Source: Mycobacterium sp. IS-836 | Lineage (GTDB): Bacteria > Actinomycetota > Actinomycetes > Mycobacteriales > Mycobacteriaceae | Reading direction: 5' to 3' | Length of the DNA: 33,780 nucleotides | NCBI RefSeq assembly: GCF_001954275.1 | Contig: NZ_MBEU01000042.1 | Span: 1-33,780, forward strand | In this document: one piece after another, positions 1 through 7,412 of the stretch | Layout of the letters: each line of letters starts with the position of its first letter | Position numbering within the stretch: the first letter of the stretch is position 1 | Position numbers and translations under genes: made by a program | Notes under the pieces: generated by a model | The model's database searches: none | Told to the model about the DNA's origin: nothing | What the model saw: the letters and a program-made list of their open reading frames with translations, nothing else

Positions 1-77
1 ACCAGCACCGCCAAGGCCGAGTCGGACAAGATGCTCGCCGATGCCCGCGCCAACGCCGACCAGATCCTGAGCGAGGC
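1..77 (+). other. Inverted internal fragment of wag31
   Basis: Read on the plus strand from base 1, this stretch encodes [20 protein letters not shown] followed by QILSEA. That is the coiled-coil segment expected shortly after ARVLSLAQD in Wag31, but in the opposite orientation to the rest of the gene. The junction is TCCTGAGCGAGGC (65-77). This belongs both to the sense ILSEA codons and to the reverse complement of the SLAQD codons, so the gene carries 13-nt inverted copies about 80 nt apart. Either a real inversion or a chimeric fold-back could produce this. Confidence 0.85.
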
Positions 78-432
78 TCAGCACCCGAGCGGCCTTCATG
101 GCCTGCTCCTCGGTGGTTCCCGCGAACGCCGCTGGTTCGGGCGCCGCCACGGGCGCCGGCTTGACCGGCTCGGGTTCGGGTTCGCGGACAGGAATCGCCT
201 GAGTGGGCTGAGCAGCAACGGAGGGGCCGGCACCGGCGCCGCCCCCGGCGGCCAGCTCCCGGTCGAGTTCCTCGATCCGCTGGCGCAGATCCGAATTCTC
301 TTCTATGAGCCGCGTCAGCTCGTTCTCCACCAAGTCGAGGAAGGCGTCGACCTCGTCCTCGTTGTAACCGCGCTTGCCGATTGGTGGCTTACTGAACGCC
401 ACATTGTGGACGTCGGCTGGTGTAAGCGGCAT
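1..432 (-). CDS. wag31: Wag31/DivIVA polar growth protein, N-terminal part (3' end off window, internal rearrangement)
   Basis: The protein starts [20 protein letters not shown], the conserved N-terminal membrane-targeting region of actinobacterial DivIVA (Wag31). A first coiled coil (about residues 30-70) and a Pro/Ala-rich linker (about 71-105) follow, then ARVLSLAQD at about 115-123. Wag31 is a coiled-coil scaffold that binds curved polar membrane and recruits the elongation machinery. ATG at 432 is preceded by GAGGGG at 8-nt spacing. From residue about 123 the frame stays open to the edge, but it reads a Gly-rich sequence unlike the family. The DNA there is the reverse complement of the wag31 segment that should come next. 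The true gene is about 260 codons. Identity of residues 1-123 is secure; the rest is disrupted or misassembled. Confidence 0.9.
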   Translation of the reverse strand, partial: MPLTPADVHNVAFSKPPIGKRGYNEDEVDAFLDLVENELTRLIEENSDLRQRIEELDRELAAGGGAGAGPSVAAQPTQAIPVREPEPEPVKPAPVAAPEPAAFAGTTEEQAMKAARVLSLAQDLVGVGAGIGEHLVRLGLGGAG

Positions 433-706
433 TGTTCGTTCCCCTCAAGTTCCTGTCAAACGTTCTGGAAAGTGTAGAACGGAGTGGTAGCCGTTGTGCA
501 ACTGCCGCCCATCCTGTCACACCAGACTCGGCGGTTGCCGATTAGGCCGATAAATAAGAACCAATTTCACAGACTAAGAGCAATAAAATCCCAATCCTTA
601 AAATTTTAAAATTGCGCGCATCAAACCGACGTCGAACCGTGGCCGAACCGTCGCCCGTTGCCTGCGGGTAGGTGTGGCATGTAGGTAGGTGTTGCATGCG
701 GGTGGG
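433..706 (-). promoter_or_regulatory. wag31 upstream region with AT-rich island and candidate promoter
   Basis: On the minus strand a TTGCAC (501-496) and a TACACT (476-471) hexamer lie 19 nt apart, about 38 nt before the wag31 ATG. The spacing is long for a SigA promoter. Further upstream, 541-614 contains by my count only 21 G/C in 74 bases. It includes two overlapping perfect 12-bp palindromes made only of A and T (598-609 and 602-613). No convincing ORF lies here. An UP-element or nucleoid-protein site (for example Lsr2, which prefers AT-rich DNA) is an inference. Confidence 0.5.
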
Positions 707-997
707 TCATGCCGCGGCGCCGAACGCCAGTTGCATGCCGATGAACGCGACCAGCAGCAGCACCATGATGGACAGGTCGAAGCGCACGGCGCCGATGGTG
801 AGTTGGGGGATCAGCCGACGTAGCAGCTTCACTGGTGGATCGGTGATCGACATGATGATCTCGAGGATCACCACGGTGATGCCGGTGGGCCGCCAGTCAC
901 GGCTGAACGAGCGGATGAACTCGACGACGACCCGAGCGATGAGCAGCAGCCAGAAGATGAACAGCGCAAACCCAAGGATCTGAAAGAACAGCACCAA
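707..997 (-). CDS. YggT-family small membrane protein (Rv2146c ortholog)
   Basis: This is a 96-residue protein with a hydrophobic N-terminal helix (about residues 2-26) and a second near the C-terminus (about 75-94). The middle is basic and polar, with the conserved SITDPPVKLLRRLIP stretch typical of YggT-family proteins. The family is membrane-embedded, has no settled biochemical role, and in Gram-positive bacteria usually sits between sepF and divIVA, as here. The start is TTG at 997 or the adjacent GTG at 994. Neither has a strong ribosome-binding site, so the start is uncertain by one codon. A 10-bp repeat array lies 28-57 nt upstream of the start. The context suggests a part in positioning division or polar-growth proteins, but this is inference. 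Confidence 0.85.
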   Translation of the reverse strand: MVLFFQILGFALFIFWLLLIARVVVEFIRSFSRDWRPTGITVVILEIIMSITDPPVKLLRRLIPQLTIGAVRFDLSIMVLLLVAFIGMQLAFGAAA

Positions 998-1024
998 CGA
1001 GAGCCCGACCTTACCGATAAGAAG

Positions 1025-1077
1025 ACTGACGGTGACTGACCGTAACTGACGGTGTCAGTCGCCTGATGTCAGTCGCC
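1025..1077. repeat. 10-bp tandem array plus inverted copies between sepF and the yggT-like gene
   Basis: Three head-to-tail 10-mers occupy 1025-1054: ACTGACGGTG, ACTGACCGTA and ACTGACGGTG. GTCAGTCGCC then occurs at 1054-1063 and again at 1068-1077. ACTGAC and GTCAGT are reverse complements, so the block also contains hairpins such as ACTGAC-GGT-GTCAGT. The 10-bp period places each copy on the same DNA face. The array sits just upstream of the yggT-like start codon in the sepF to yggT gap, which is otherwise empty. Confidence 0.7.
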
Positions 1078-1196
1078 GCACGCTAGCGCGGCAATGGCCA
1101 GCGTACCGACTGCTCGCACAGTCACACACCAAGTGTGGGCCGCATCGCAGCTCAAGCGGGTCGCCTGGCTGTTGGTCTACGGGTTATTGGTGAGGG

Positions 1197-1850
1197 TTAC
1201 TGGTAAGCGTAGAAGCCGGTTTCGGCGATCCGGCGGCGCTCCTCCGGGGTGACGTCGACGTCGGCGGGCGACAGCAGGAACACCTTGGTCGCAACCTTGT
1301 CGAACGAGCCGCGCAGCGCGAAGGCCAGGCCGGCCGCGAAGTCGACCAGCCGCTTCGCGTCGGCGTTGTCCATCGACACCAGGTCCATGATGACCGGGGT
1401 ACCGTCCCGGAACCGCTCGCCGATGGTGCGGGCTTCGCTGTAATCCTTGGGCCGCAGCGTGGTGATCTTCGACAGCGGGTGGCCTTCTTCGAACATCATC
1501 GCCATCCGGCGTGGGTCCATCGCCAGTGCGCCGCGGGTGGAATTGCGCAACCAAGACCCCAGGCGCGGCCTGCTCATCTCGGACCGGTCGAAGTCGCGGG
1601 GATGGACGGGGCTGTAGCGCGGTTCGTCGCCGTAGCCGCCGCGATAGCCACCGGGCGGCGGGTAGTCCGGGTCACCGCGCAGGTCCCCGCGTGGATCGTC
1701 GTAGTCGCGTCCCTCGTAGCGGCCGTACCCGTCGTCGAAGCGGGGGCGCGGGAAGCCGCGCGAGGGAGCGTGGTCGTCGTAGTACTCGTCGTCGTAGTCG
1801 TCCATGGGGGCCATACCGAAGTAGGCCTTGACCTTATGCAGTGTGCTCAT
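1197..1850 (-). CDS. sepF: SepF, FtsZ membrane anchor
   Basis: The 217-residue protein has an N-terminal helix ([13 protein letters not shown], residues 1-13) of the amphipathic membrane-binding type. An acidic, Tyr/Asp/Gly/Pro-rich disordered linker (about 17-95) follows, then the conserved globular SepF domain (about 110-205) with [19 protein letters not shown]. SepF dimers bind the FtsZ C-terminal tail and tie Z-rings to the membrane. This matters in mycobacteria, which lack FtsA. The length matches M. tuberculosis SepF. ATG at 1850 is preceded by AAGGGG. The gene lies 67 nt after yggS and in the same transcriptional direction, with wag31 two genes downstream. Confidence 0.95.
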   Translation of the reverse strand: MSTLHKVKAYFGMAPMDDYDDEYYDDHAPSRGFPRPRFDDGYGRYEGRDYDDPRGDLRGDPDYPPPGGYRGGYGDEPRYSPVHPRDFDRSEMSRPRLGSWLRNSTRGALAMDPRRMAMMFEEGHPLSKITTLRPKDYSEARTIGERFRDGTPVIMDLVSMDNADAKRLVDFAAGLAFALRGSFDKVATKVFLLSPADVDVTPEERRRIAETGFYAYQ

Positions 1851-1917
1851 TGCGTTGACCCCTTCTAGCCCCTGGGATTATTGGTGTCTGTGATGAAGGT
1901 GTGACTACAGTGACTAC

Positions 1918-2709
1918 TCACGGTGACGGTAACCGCCGCGGACCCAATAGCGCGGTACCGACACGCACACACGTCGAACCATGTTTGACGGCAATTTCCA
2001 GATCGTCGGACATGCCGGCGGACAGGCCTACCGCGTTCGGGTGCGATTCGAGGACCCGACGGTGCTCCGATTGCAGCCGGCCAAAGGCCTCGTCCGGGTC
2101 CCAGTCCAGCGGCGGGATGCCCATCAGTCCGACCAGCTCCAGGCATTTCGACTGCTGAACCCGCCCGCAGACGTCGTCGACGGCCCCCGGCACCCGAACA
2201 TCGACGCCGCCGCGCGACGCGTCGCCGTCGAGGCTCACCTGCACGTAGACCCGCAAGGGGTTGTGGCGGCTGCCCTCGGCCAGGGCCGTTGCGACGGCCC
2301 GGTCGAGCGCGGTAACCAGCTGCGCGCTGTCGACCGAGTGGGCGGTGTGGGCCCAGCGAGCCAGGGAACGGGCTTTCTTCCGCTGAATCCGCCCAACCAT
2401 GTGCCAGTGCAGTTCCCGCCAATCCGCGTGCCCCGTATCAGTTCGACCCGCAACTTCTGACAATCGAGTGAGTTCGGCCACCTTTGCCGCGGCTTCCTGC
2501 TCGCGCGATTCGCCAACGGACCGACAACCCAATCGAGACAAAATCGCAACATCGGTTGCTGGAAAGAATTTGGTAATGGGGAGAAGTTCAATTTCGCCGA
2601 CATTGCGACCCACCGCTTCCGCGGCCATCGCGAGTCGCGAACGCACCGCCGCCAACGCATGAGTCAATTCCGATTCGCGGTTTCCTTGACTCGACCCCGC
2701 CGCCCCCAT
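1918..2709 (-). CDS. YggS/PROSC-type pyridoxal-phosphate homeostasis protein
   Basis: The 263-residue protein matches Rv2148c. ELLPITKFFPATDVAIL carries the lysine that binds PLP in this family. HWHMVGRIQRKKA, the SVDSAQLV strand and the C-terminal VKHGSTCVRVGTALLG phosphate-binding region follow, forming a TIM-barrel alanine-racemase-like fold. These proteins buffer free PLP and are not usually enzymes. ATG at 2709 lies 17 nt after the pgeF stop. An in-frame GTG at 2730 overlaps that stop as GTGA and would add 7 residues, so the start is not settled. The N-terminal third has visibly lower GC and less typical codons than its neighbours. Confidence 0.9.
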   Translation of the reverse strand: MGAAGSSQGNRESELTHALAAVRSRLAMAAEAVGRNVGEIELLPITKFFPATDVAILSRLGCRSVGESREQEAAAKVAELTRLSEVAGRTDTGHADWRELHWHMVGRIQRKKARSLARWAHTAHSVDSAQLVTALDRAVATALAEGSRHNPLRVYVQVSLDGDASRGGVDVRVPGAVDDVCGRVQQSKCLELVGLMGIPPLDWDPDEAFGRLQSEHRRVLESHPNAVGLSAGMSDDLEIAVKHGSTCVRVGTALLGPRRLPSP

Positions 2710-2726
2710 GTCCACCGCCACGGCGG

Positions 2727-3455
2727 TCACTCCATCCAGACCAGTGATGCCAGCCGCCCGGTCGGCGCGCCCCGGCGATGGCTGAAGAGTGTCGGGTCGG
2801 CCACCGTGCAGCGCGGATCGATGTCGATCGACGTGACGCCCAAATCCTTTAGCTGGCAAGCGATTCCGGCGCGGAGATCGAGTCCGGGCGTCCCGGCCGC
2901 CGTCGTGGTGCGGCTGCCCGGCAGTGCCGCCTCGACCTCGTCGGCCATGGCCTCGGGCACCTCGTAGTGACGGCCGCTGACCGCCGGGCCGAGCAGGGCC
3001 GATATGTCGACCGCGTGCGCGCCGAGCCGCAGCATCGTCTCCACCGCGCGGGCGACCACGCCGCGCTGAGCCCCGACGCGGCCGGCATGCACCGCCGCGG
3101 CCACGCCCGCGCGCGCGTCGGCCAGCAACACCGGCACACAGTCGGCGGTCACCACCGCGAGCGCCAGTCGGGGCGTGGCGGTCACCAACGCGTCGGTGCC
3201 CACCCCGCCGCCGACGGCGGCTCTCTGTGGCTCGTCGACCACCTCGACTCGATCGCCATGCACCTGGTTCATCCACACCACCCGGTCGGTGCCCCCCTTA
3301 ACGCTCAGGCCGATGGCGGCGGCCAGCCGGGCGCGGTTGGCTGCGACGGCCTTCGGGTCGTCGCCGACGTGGTCGCCGAGGTTGAAGGAGTCGAACGGCG
3401 CCACCGAGACGCCGCCCGCGCGGGTGGTGGTCACCCGCCGGATGCGAACGCTCAC
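2727..3455 (-). CDS. pgeF: YfiH/PgeF-family peptidoglycan editing factor
   Basis: About 242 residues, from GTG at 3455, aligning by eye with Rv2149c. Conserved metal-site regions of the multicopper-like YfiH fold are present: MNQVHGDRVE (His), VVTADCVPVLLAD (Cys) and AAAVHAGRVGAQRG (His). Members have been described as laccase-like polyphenol oxidases and purine nucleoside phosphorylases, and E. coli YfiH as a factor that edits wrongly incorporated serine in peptidoglycan precursors. A position directly after ftsZ fits a cell-wall role. The open frame continues upstream toward the ftsZ end, but VSVRIRRVTTTRAGG is where family similarity begins. The GTG has no strong Shine-Dalgarno. Confidence 0.88.
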   Translation of the reverse strand: MSVRIRRVTTTRAGGVSVAPFDSFNLGDHVGDDPKAVAANRARLAAAIGLSVKGGTDRVVWMNQVHGDRVEVVDEPQRAAVGGGVGTDALVTATPRLALAVVTADCVPVLLADARAGVAAAVHAGRVGAQRGVVARAVETMLRLGAHAVDISALLGPAVSGRHYEVPEAMADEVEAALPGSRTTTAAGTPGLDLRAGIACQLKDLGVTSIDIDPRCTVADPTLFSHRRGAPTGRLASLVWME

Positions 3456-3546
3456 ATGCCCAGTATCCGGACGCCGTTGCCGTTCAGGTGTCAGCGACGT
3501 CCCGCCGCGGCCGGTTTGTCGCGGACTGGCAAGCAAATTGAGACCC

Positions 3547-4704
3547 TCAGCGGCGCATGAACGGCGGCACGTCGACGTCGTCATCGTCGCCACCAATGCT
3601 CAGCGTCGAACCGTTGGTGTGCACCGGCATACTGACGGCGTCGACGGGCTCGAACAGCGTCGAGGTGAGCTTGCCGGCCTTGGCCGACTCGATGCGGTGC
3701 GCGCCGGCCTTCTCCCCCTTGTCGGCACTGCCGCCGAGCAGCGGCTTGCGACCGGGACCGGACGCGTCGAAGCCCGCCGCGATGACGGTGACCCGCACCT
3801 CGTCGCCCAGCGAGTCGTCGATGACGGTGCCGAAGATGATGTTGGCGTCCTGGTGGGCGGCGTCCTGCACCAGCGATGCCGCCTCGTTGATCTCGAACAG
3901 ACCCAGGTCGCTGCCGCCGGCGATCGACATCAGCACGCCCTGCGCGCCCTCCATGGACGCCTCCAGCAGTGGCGAGTTGATGGCGATCTCGGCGGCCTTG
4001 AGCGAGCGGCCCTCGCCGCGTGCCGAACCGATGCCCATCAGCGCCGTACCCGCGCCGGACATGATGCCCTTGACGTCGGCGAAGTCGACGTTGATCAGCC
4101 CCGGCGTGGTGATCAGGTCGGTGATGCCCTGCACGCCGTTGAGCAGTACCTCGTCGGCGCTGCGGAACGCGTCCATCAGCGAGACCGCGGCATCCCCCAT
4201 CTGCAGCAGCCGGTCGTTGGGGATCACGATCAGGGTGTCGCAGCTCTCGCGCAGCGAGTTGATGCCGGTTTCGGCCTGATTGCTGCGCCGCTTGCCCTCG
4301 AACGAGAACGGCCGGGTGACGACGCCGACGGTCAACGCACCGAGTTTGCGGGCGATGCTGGCGACGACGGGTGCCCCGCCGGTGCCCGTGCCGCCGCCTT
4401 CGCCGGCGGTGACGAACACCATGTCGGCCCCGCGCAGCAGTTCCTCGATCTCGTCCTTGGCGTCGTCGGCGGCCCGGCGTCCCACCTCGGGGTCCGCGCC
4501 GGCGCCCAATCCACGGGTGGAGTCGCGGCCGACGTCGAGCTTGACGTCGGCATCGCTCATCAACAACGCCTGCGCGTCGGTGTTGATCGCGATGAACTCC
4601 ACGCCCTTGAGGCCCTGCTCGATCATCCGGTTGACGGCGTTGACGCCGCCGCCACCGATACCCACGACCTTGATGACGGCCAAGTAGTTGTGCGGGGGGG
4701 TCAT
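3547..4704 (-). CDS. ftsZ: Cell division GTPase FtsZ
   Basis: This 385-residue tubulin homologue polymerises into the Z-ring. Visible features are the nucleotide-binding [10 protein letters not shown] (16-25), the tubulin signature GGGTGTG (103-109) and the T7 loop NVDFAD (205-210), whose aspartates activate GTP hydrolysis in the neighbouring subunit. A disordered linker follows (about 315-370), then the acidic C-terminal tail [13 protein letters not shown] that binds SepF and, in mycobacteria, FtsW. A strong GGGAGG lies before two adjacent ATGs at 4707 and 4704. I chose 4704 because mycobacterial FtsZ begins [10 protein letters not shown], although 4707 has the better 7-nt spacing. It is separated from ftsQ by 237 nt holding its own promoter-like sequences. 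Confidence 0.97.
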   Translation of the reverse strand: MTPPHNYLAVIKVVGIGGGGVNAVNRMIEQGLKGVEFIAINTDAQALLMSDADVKLDVGRDSTRGLGAGADPEVGRRAADDAKDEIEELLRGADMVFVTAGEGGGTGTGGAPVVASIARKLGALTVGVVTRPFSFEGKRRSNQAETGINSLRESCDTLIVIPNDRLLQMGDAAVSLMDAFRSADEVLLNGVQGITDLITTPGLINVDFADVKGIMSGAGTALMGIGSARGEGRSLKAAEIAINSPLLEASMEGAQGVLMSIAGGSDLGLFEINEAASLVQDAAHQDANIIFGTVIDDSLGDEVRVTVIAAGFDASGPGRKPLLGGSADKGEKAGAHRIESAKAGKLTSTLFEPVDAVSMPVHTNGSTLSIGGDDDDVDVPPFMRR

Positions 4705-4762
4705 CATTTCTCTTCCTCCCTGGTGGGACTCGGTGTCTCCGCCTGGCAAACTCTCAACCTCA

Positions 4763-4786
4763 ACCATAGATTTAGAGTTATGTCAA
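4763..4786 (-). promoter_or_regulatory. ftsZ promoter-like elements
   Basis: On the minus strand a consensus TTGACA occurs at 4786-4781 and a TATGGT at 4768-4763, about 60-80 nt before the ftsZ start. They are only 12 nt apart, too close to serve as a -35/-10 pair, so they may belong to different start sites. Mycobacterial ftsZ is known to have several promoters in the ftsQ-ftsZ interval. Confidence 0.45.
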
Positions 4787-4870
4787 GTAGTTCCGCGCAA
4801 CCAGAACGGTATGGGCATGACGCGCGCGAATCTCGCAGGCGCGCCGACGCGCGGCGCGCAAATTTTTGTG

Positions 4871-4930
4871 ACATCGAACGTGCGGCTGGCCGCACATTCG
4901 GCGTCGAGCGTGCGACTGGCCGCACATTCG
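4871..4930. repeat. Two tandem 30-bp hairpin units after ftsQ
   Basis: Positions 4871-4900 and 4901-4930 are head-to-tail 30-bp copies matching at 26 of 30 positions by my count. Each contains a stem-loop: GTGCGGC-TG-GCCGCAC in the first, and the same with one mismatch in the second. The pair begins 11 nt past the ftsQ stop codon, within the ftsQ-ftsZ gap. In one frame it reads VRLAAHSASSVRLAAHS, a string I recall from spurious mycobacterial ORFs, so a dispersed intergenic repeat is likely. Confidence 0.75.
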
Positions 4931-4941
4931 TGCGTGCGCTG

Positions 4942-5904
4942 CTATTTCACGGTCGGCAGGTCGGGGCTGGACACGTCGTAGGTCTTCCCGGGCTGCGTCA
5001 ACAACGCCACCAGCTTTTCGGCCTTCTCCTCGGTGCGGTCGGTGGTCCCCCAGATCACCACCCGCCCGTCGCCCAGGGTCAGGGTGATCGACGCCACCGA
5101 GGGCGCCGCGACCCGAGCGACCTGACCCGCGACCTCGGGACGCAGCGCCAACAAAACCTGCAGCGCGGCCTTGGTCACCGGGTCCGTCGGCCCCGGATTG
5201 GCGACATCCAGGTACGGCAACGCCGGCGGCGGCGGAGCCGTCGCGAAGTCAACGCCGTCCCGGTCGAACAGGTGCGGGCCGTCCGCAAAGTCCTTCACTG
5301 CCACCGGGACTCGCTCGACGATGGTGATCCGCAGCGCCGACGGGTACTGCCGTTGCACCCGCGCGCTGGCCACCCGGCGGATCGTCGCCACCCGGTCGGC
5401 GACCTGGTTGGTGTTGATCTGCAAGAGCGGGGTTCCGGGCCGCACCCGCGCGGCATCGAGGACCTCCTCGCGGGTCACCACCGAAAGCCCGGTGACCACG
5501 ATGTTGCGGGCCGACATCGCGGGCGTGAAGTACAGAATCAGCCCGAGCCCGACCCCGACGACGGCGATCACCACCGACGCCAACAACATCTTCAGGCCTC
5601 GAACAACGCCTCGCGCAACGGGTTTGGGCTGGTTGGCGATGCGCCCACTGACGCGGCGCTTGGCCTCGCGGCGCGCTTCCTCGATCGCCCGGGCGCGCTC
5701 CTGCGCGGCTCGGCGCTCGGCGCGTTCGCGGCGGGCACGCCGCCGCGGCCCCTCGAATTCGGGCTCCTCCGCTTGAGTTTCACCGTTTTGCGCCTCCAGC
5801 GGTTCGGTGACCGCGTTCTCGGCGTCCGAACCGTCCGAACCGTCCGAGCCGGCCGCCAGGTCGGTCGGCGGGGCAGTCGGTGTGGCGTCGTCGGGTTCGC
5901 TCAT
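4942..5904 (-). CDS. ftsQ: Divisome protein FtsQ
   Basis: This 320-residue bitopic membrane protein belongs to the FtsQ-FtsB-FtsL divisome complex. It has a long acidic then basic cytoplasmic N-terminus (1-104, with an Arg/Glu/Ala helix at about 52-85), one membrane segment (about 105-126), a POTRA domain beginning at [10 protein letters not shown] (131-140), and a beta domain ending [13 protein letters not shown]. The length is close to the M. tuberculosis protein (about 314). The start ATG overlaps the murC stop as ATGA, so translation is probably coupled. Only hairpin repeats follow the stop before the ftsZ promoter region. Confidence 0.95.
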   Translation of the reverse strand: MSEPDDATPTAPPTDLAAGSDGSDGSDAENAVTEPLEAQNGETQAEEPEFEGPRRRARRERAERRAAQERARAIEEARREAKRRVSGRIANQPKPVARGVVRGLKMLLASVVIAVVGVGLGLILYFTPAMSARNIVVTGLSVVTREEVLDAARVRPGTPLLQINTNQVADRVATIRRVASARVQRQYPSALRITIVERVPVAVKDFADGPHLFDRDGVDFATAPPPPALPYLDVANPGPTDPVTKAALQVLLALRPEVAGQVARVAAPSVASITLTLGDGRVVIWGTTDRTEEKAEKLVALLTQPGKTYDVSSPDLPTVK

Positions 5905-7412
5905 TGCGGCACCCCGGGCTGGCCGGGTGCGGCGCGGTTGGCCCGCACCCGCAGCGCGGTCACGATCTCCGGCCCCAGCAGCGTCACGTCGCCGGCACCC
6001 ATCGTCACGATGACGTCGCCGGGCCCGGCGGCAGCCGCCACCTCCTCGGCCACCGCCGAGAAATGCGGAAGGTAGCGCACCGGCACGCTGACGTGCTCGG
6101 CGACGCTGGCCCCGCTGACGCCGGCGAGGGGTTGCTCGCGTGCCCCGTAGACGTCGAGCACGAACACCTCGTCGGCGGCATCCAGCGCGTGCCCGAAATC
6201 CGCCGCGAAAGCCTTTGTCCGCGAATACAAATGGGGCTGGAACACCACCAGCGAGCGGCCCTCACCGCTCTGCTCGAGCAGAGTGCGCACCGCCGCGAGC
6301 GTCGCGCTGATCTCGGTCGGATGGTGGGCGTAGTCGTCGAATACCCGCACCGACCCCTTGCCGACGCTCGCCGACCCGACGAGTTCGAATCGGCGCCGCA
6401 CCCCTTCGAAGCCGGCGAGTCCGTCGAGTACAGCGTCGGCGGGGGCGCCGACCTCGACCGCCGCGAGCAGCGCGCCCAGCGCGTTGAGCGCCATGTGCCG
6501 CCCGGGCACCGAAAGCCGCATCACCCGCGGCTGCGATTCGCCGGCCAACTGGATGTCCGCGACGGCCCCGGTGCCCTGCTGCTCCCACGACAGCAGCGCG
6601 CCGGCCAGGTCTGGGTCCGACTCCCCCGCCGACCCGGACCCGTATCGCAGCACGCGGAGGCCCAACTCGGCACTGCGTTGGGCCAGTGCCGCCGCCCCGG
6701 GGTCGTCGGTGCACACCACCAGCGCTCCGCCCGGGGCGAGCCGCTCCACGAAGGTGTCGAACACCCTGACATAGGCATCGGCGCTGCCGTAGAAGTCCAG
6801 GTGGTCGGTCTCGATGTTGGTGACCACCGCGACGTTGGGCGTGTACTCGAGGAGCGAGCCGTCGCTTTCGTCGGCCTCGGCGACGAAGCAAGTGCCGCTG
6901 CCGTGGTGGGCGTTGGTGCCGGCCTCGCCGAGTTCGCCGCCGACCGCGAACGAGGGGTCCAGCCCGCAGTGCTGCAGGACCACGATCAGCATCGACGTCG
7001 TCGTGGTCTTGCCATGCGTGCCGGTGACCATCAGCGTGGTGCGCCCAGCCATCAGCTTGGCGAGCACCACCGGTCGCAGCACCACCGGAATGCCGCGGCG
7101 CCGGGCCTCGACGAGCTCCGGGTTGGTCTTCGGGATGGCGGCGTGGGTGGTGATGACCGCGGTGGCGCCGCCGGGCAGCAGATCCAGCGACGACGCGTCA
7201 TGTCCGATCCGGATCAGCGCGCCGCGGGCCCGCAACGCGTGGATGCCGCGCGATTCCTTGGCGTCCGAGCCGGATACCTGGCCGCCGCGGTCCAGCAGGA
7301 TGCGCGCGATGCCGGACATGCCAGCGCCCCCGATACCCACCATGTGCACCCGCTGCAGCTCGGGAGGTAGCTGGGGAGGCAGCTCGCGGGGCAACGGCTC
7401 GGTGCCGCTCAC
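5901..7412 (-). CDS. murC: UDP-N-acetylmuramate--L-alanine ligase
   Basis: MurC ATP-dependently adds L-Ala to UDP-MurNAc in the cytoplasm. The 503-residue product has the N-terminal UDP-binding [14 protein letters not shown] (about 23-36), the ATP P-loop [12 protein letters not shown] (129-140), the [11 protein letters not shown] motif of the central domain, and the C-terminal DDYAHHPTE and QPHLYSRT motifs. The open frame runs about 307 codons further upstream, but that part lies on murG in another frame and is not family-like. GTG at 7412 overlaps the murG stop as GTGA, and the sequence from there matches the M. tuberculosis start. The stop overlaps the ftsQ start by 4 nt. Confidence 0.96.
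   Translation of the reverse strand: MSGTEPLPRELPPQLPPELQRVHMVGIGGAGMSGIARILLDRGGQVSGSDAKESRGIHALRARGALIRIGHDASSLDLLPGGATAVITTHAAIPKTNPELVEARRRGIPVVLRPVVLAKLMAGRTTLMVTGTHGKTTTTSMLIVVLQHCGLDPSFAVGGELGEAGTNAHHGSGTCFVAEADESDGSLLEYTPNVAVVTNIETDHLDFYGSADAYVRVFDTFVERLAPGGALVVCTDDPGAAALAQRSAELGLRVLRYGSGSAGESDPDLAGALLSWEQQGTGAVADIQLAGESQPRVMRLSVPGRHMALNALGALLAAVEVGAPADAVLDGLAGFEGVRRRFELVGSASVGKGSVRVFDDYAHHPTEISATLAAVRTLLEQSGEGRSLVVFQPHLYSRTKAFAADFGHALDAADEVFVLDVYGAREQPLAGVSGASVAEHVSVPVRYLPHFSAVAEEVAAAAGPGDVIVTMGAGDVTLLGPEIVTALRVRANRAAPGQPGVPQ

Noticed and set aside
31..477. 148-codon plus-strand frame at the left edge
   Set aside because: Only its first 26 or so codons are real Wag31 sequence (the inverted fragment); the rest is the shadow of wag31 on the minus strand.
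4704..4925. 73-codon minus-strand frame in the ftsQ-ftsZ gap
   Set aside because: It covers the hairpin repeats and ftsZ promoter; composition is non-coding and there is no ribosome-binding site.
4871..4930. Possible CRISPR array
   Set aside because: The 30-bp units are directly adjacent with no spacers and no cas genes occur in the window.
3175..6075. 966-codon plus-strand open frame
   Set aside because: It lies antisense to ftsZ and ftsQ, resembles no family and has Arg/His/Gly-rich shadow composition typical of high-GC antisense frames.
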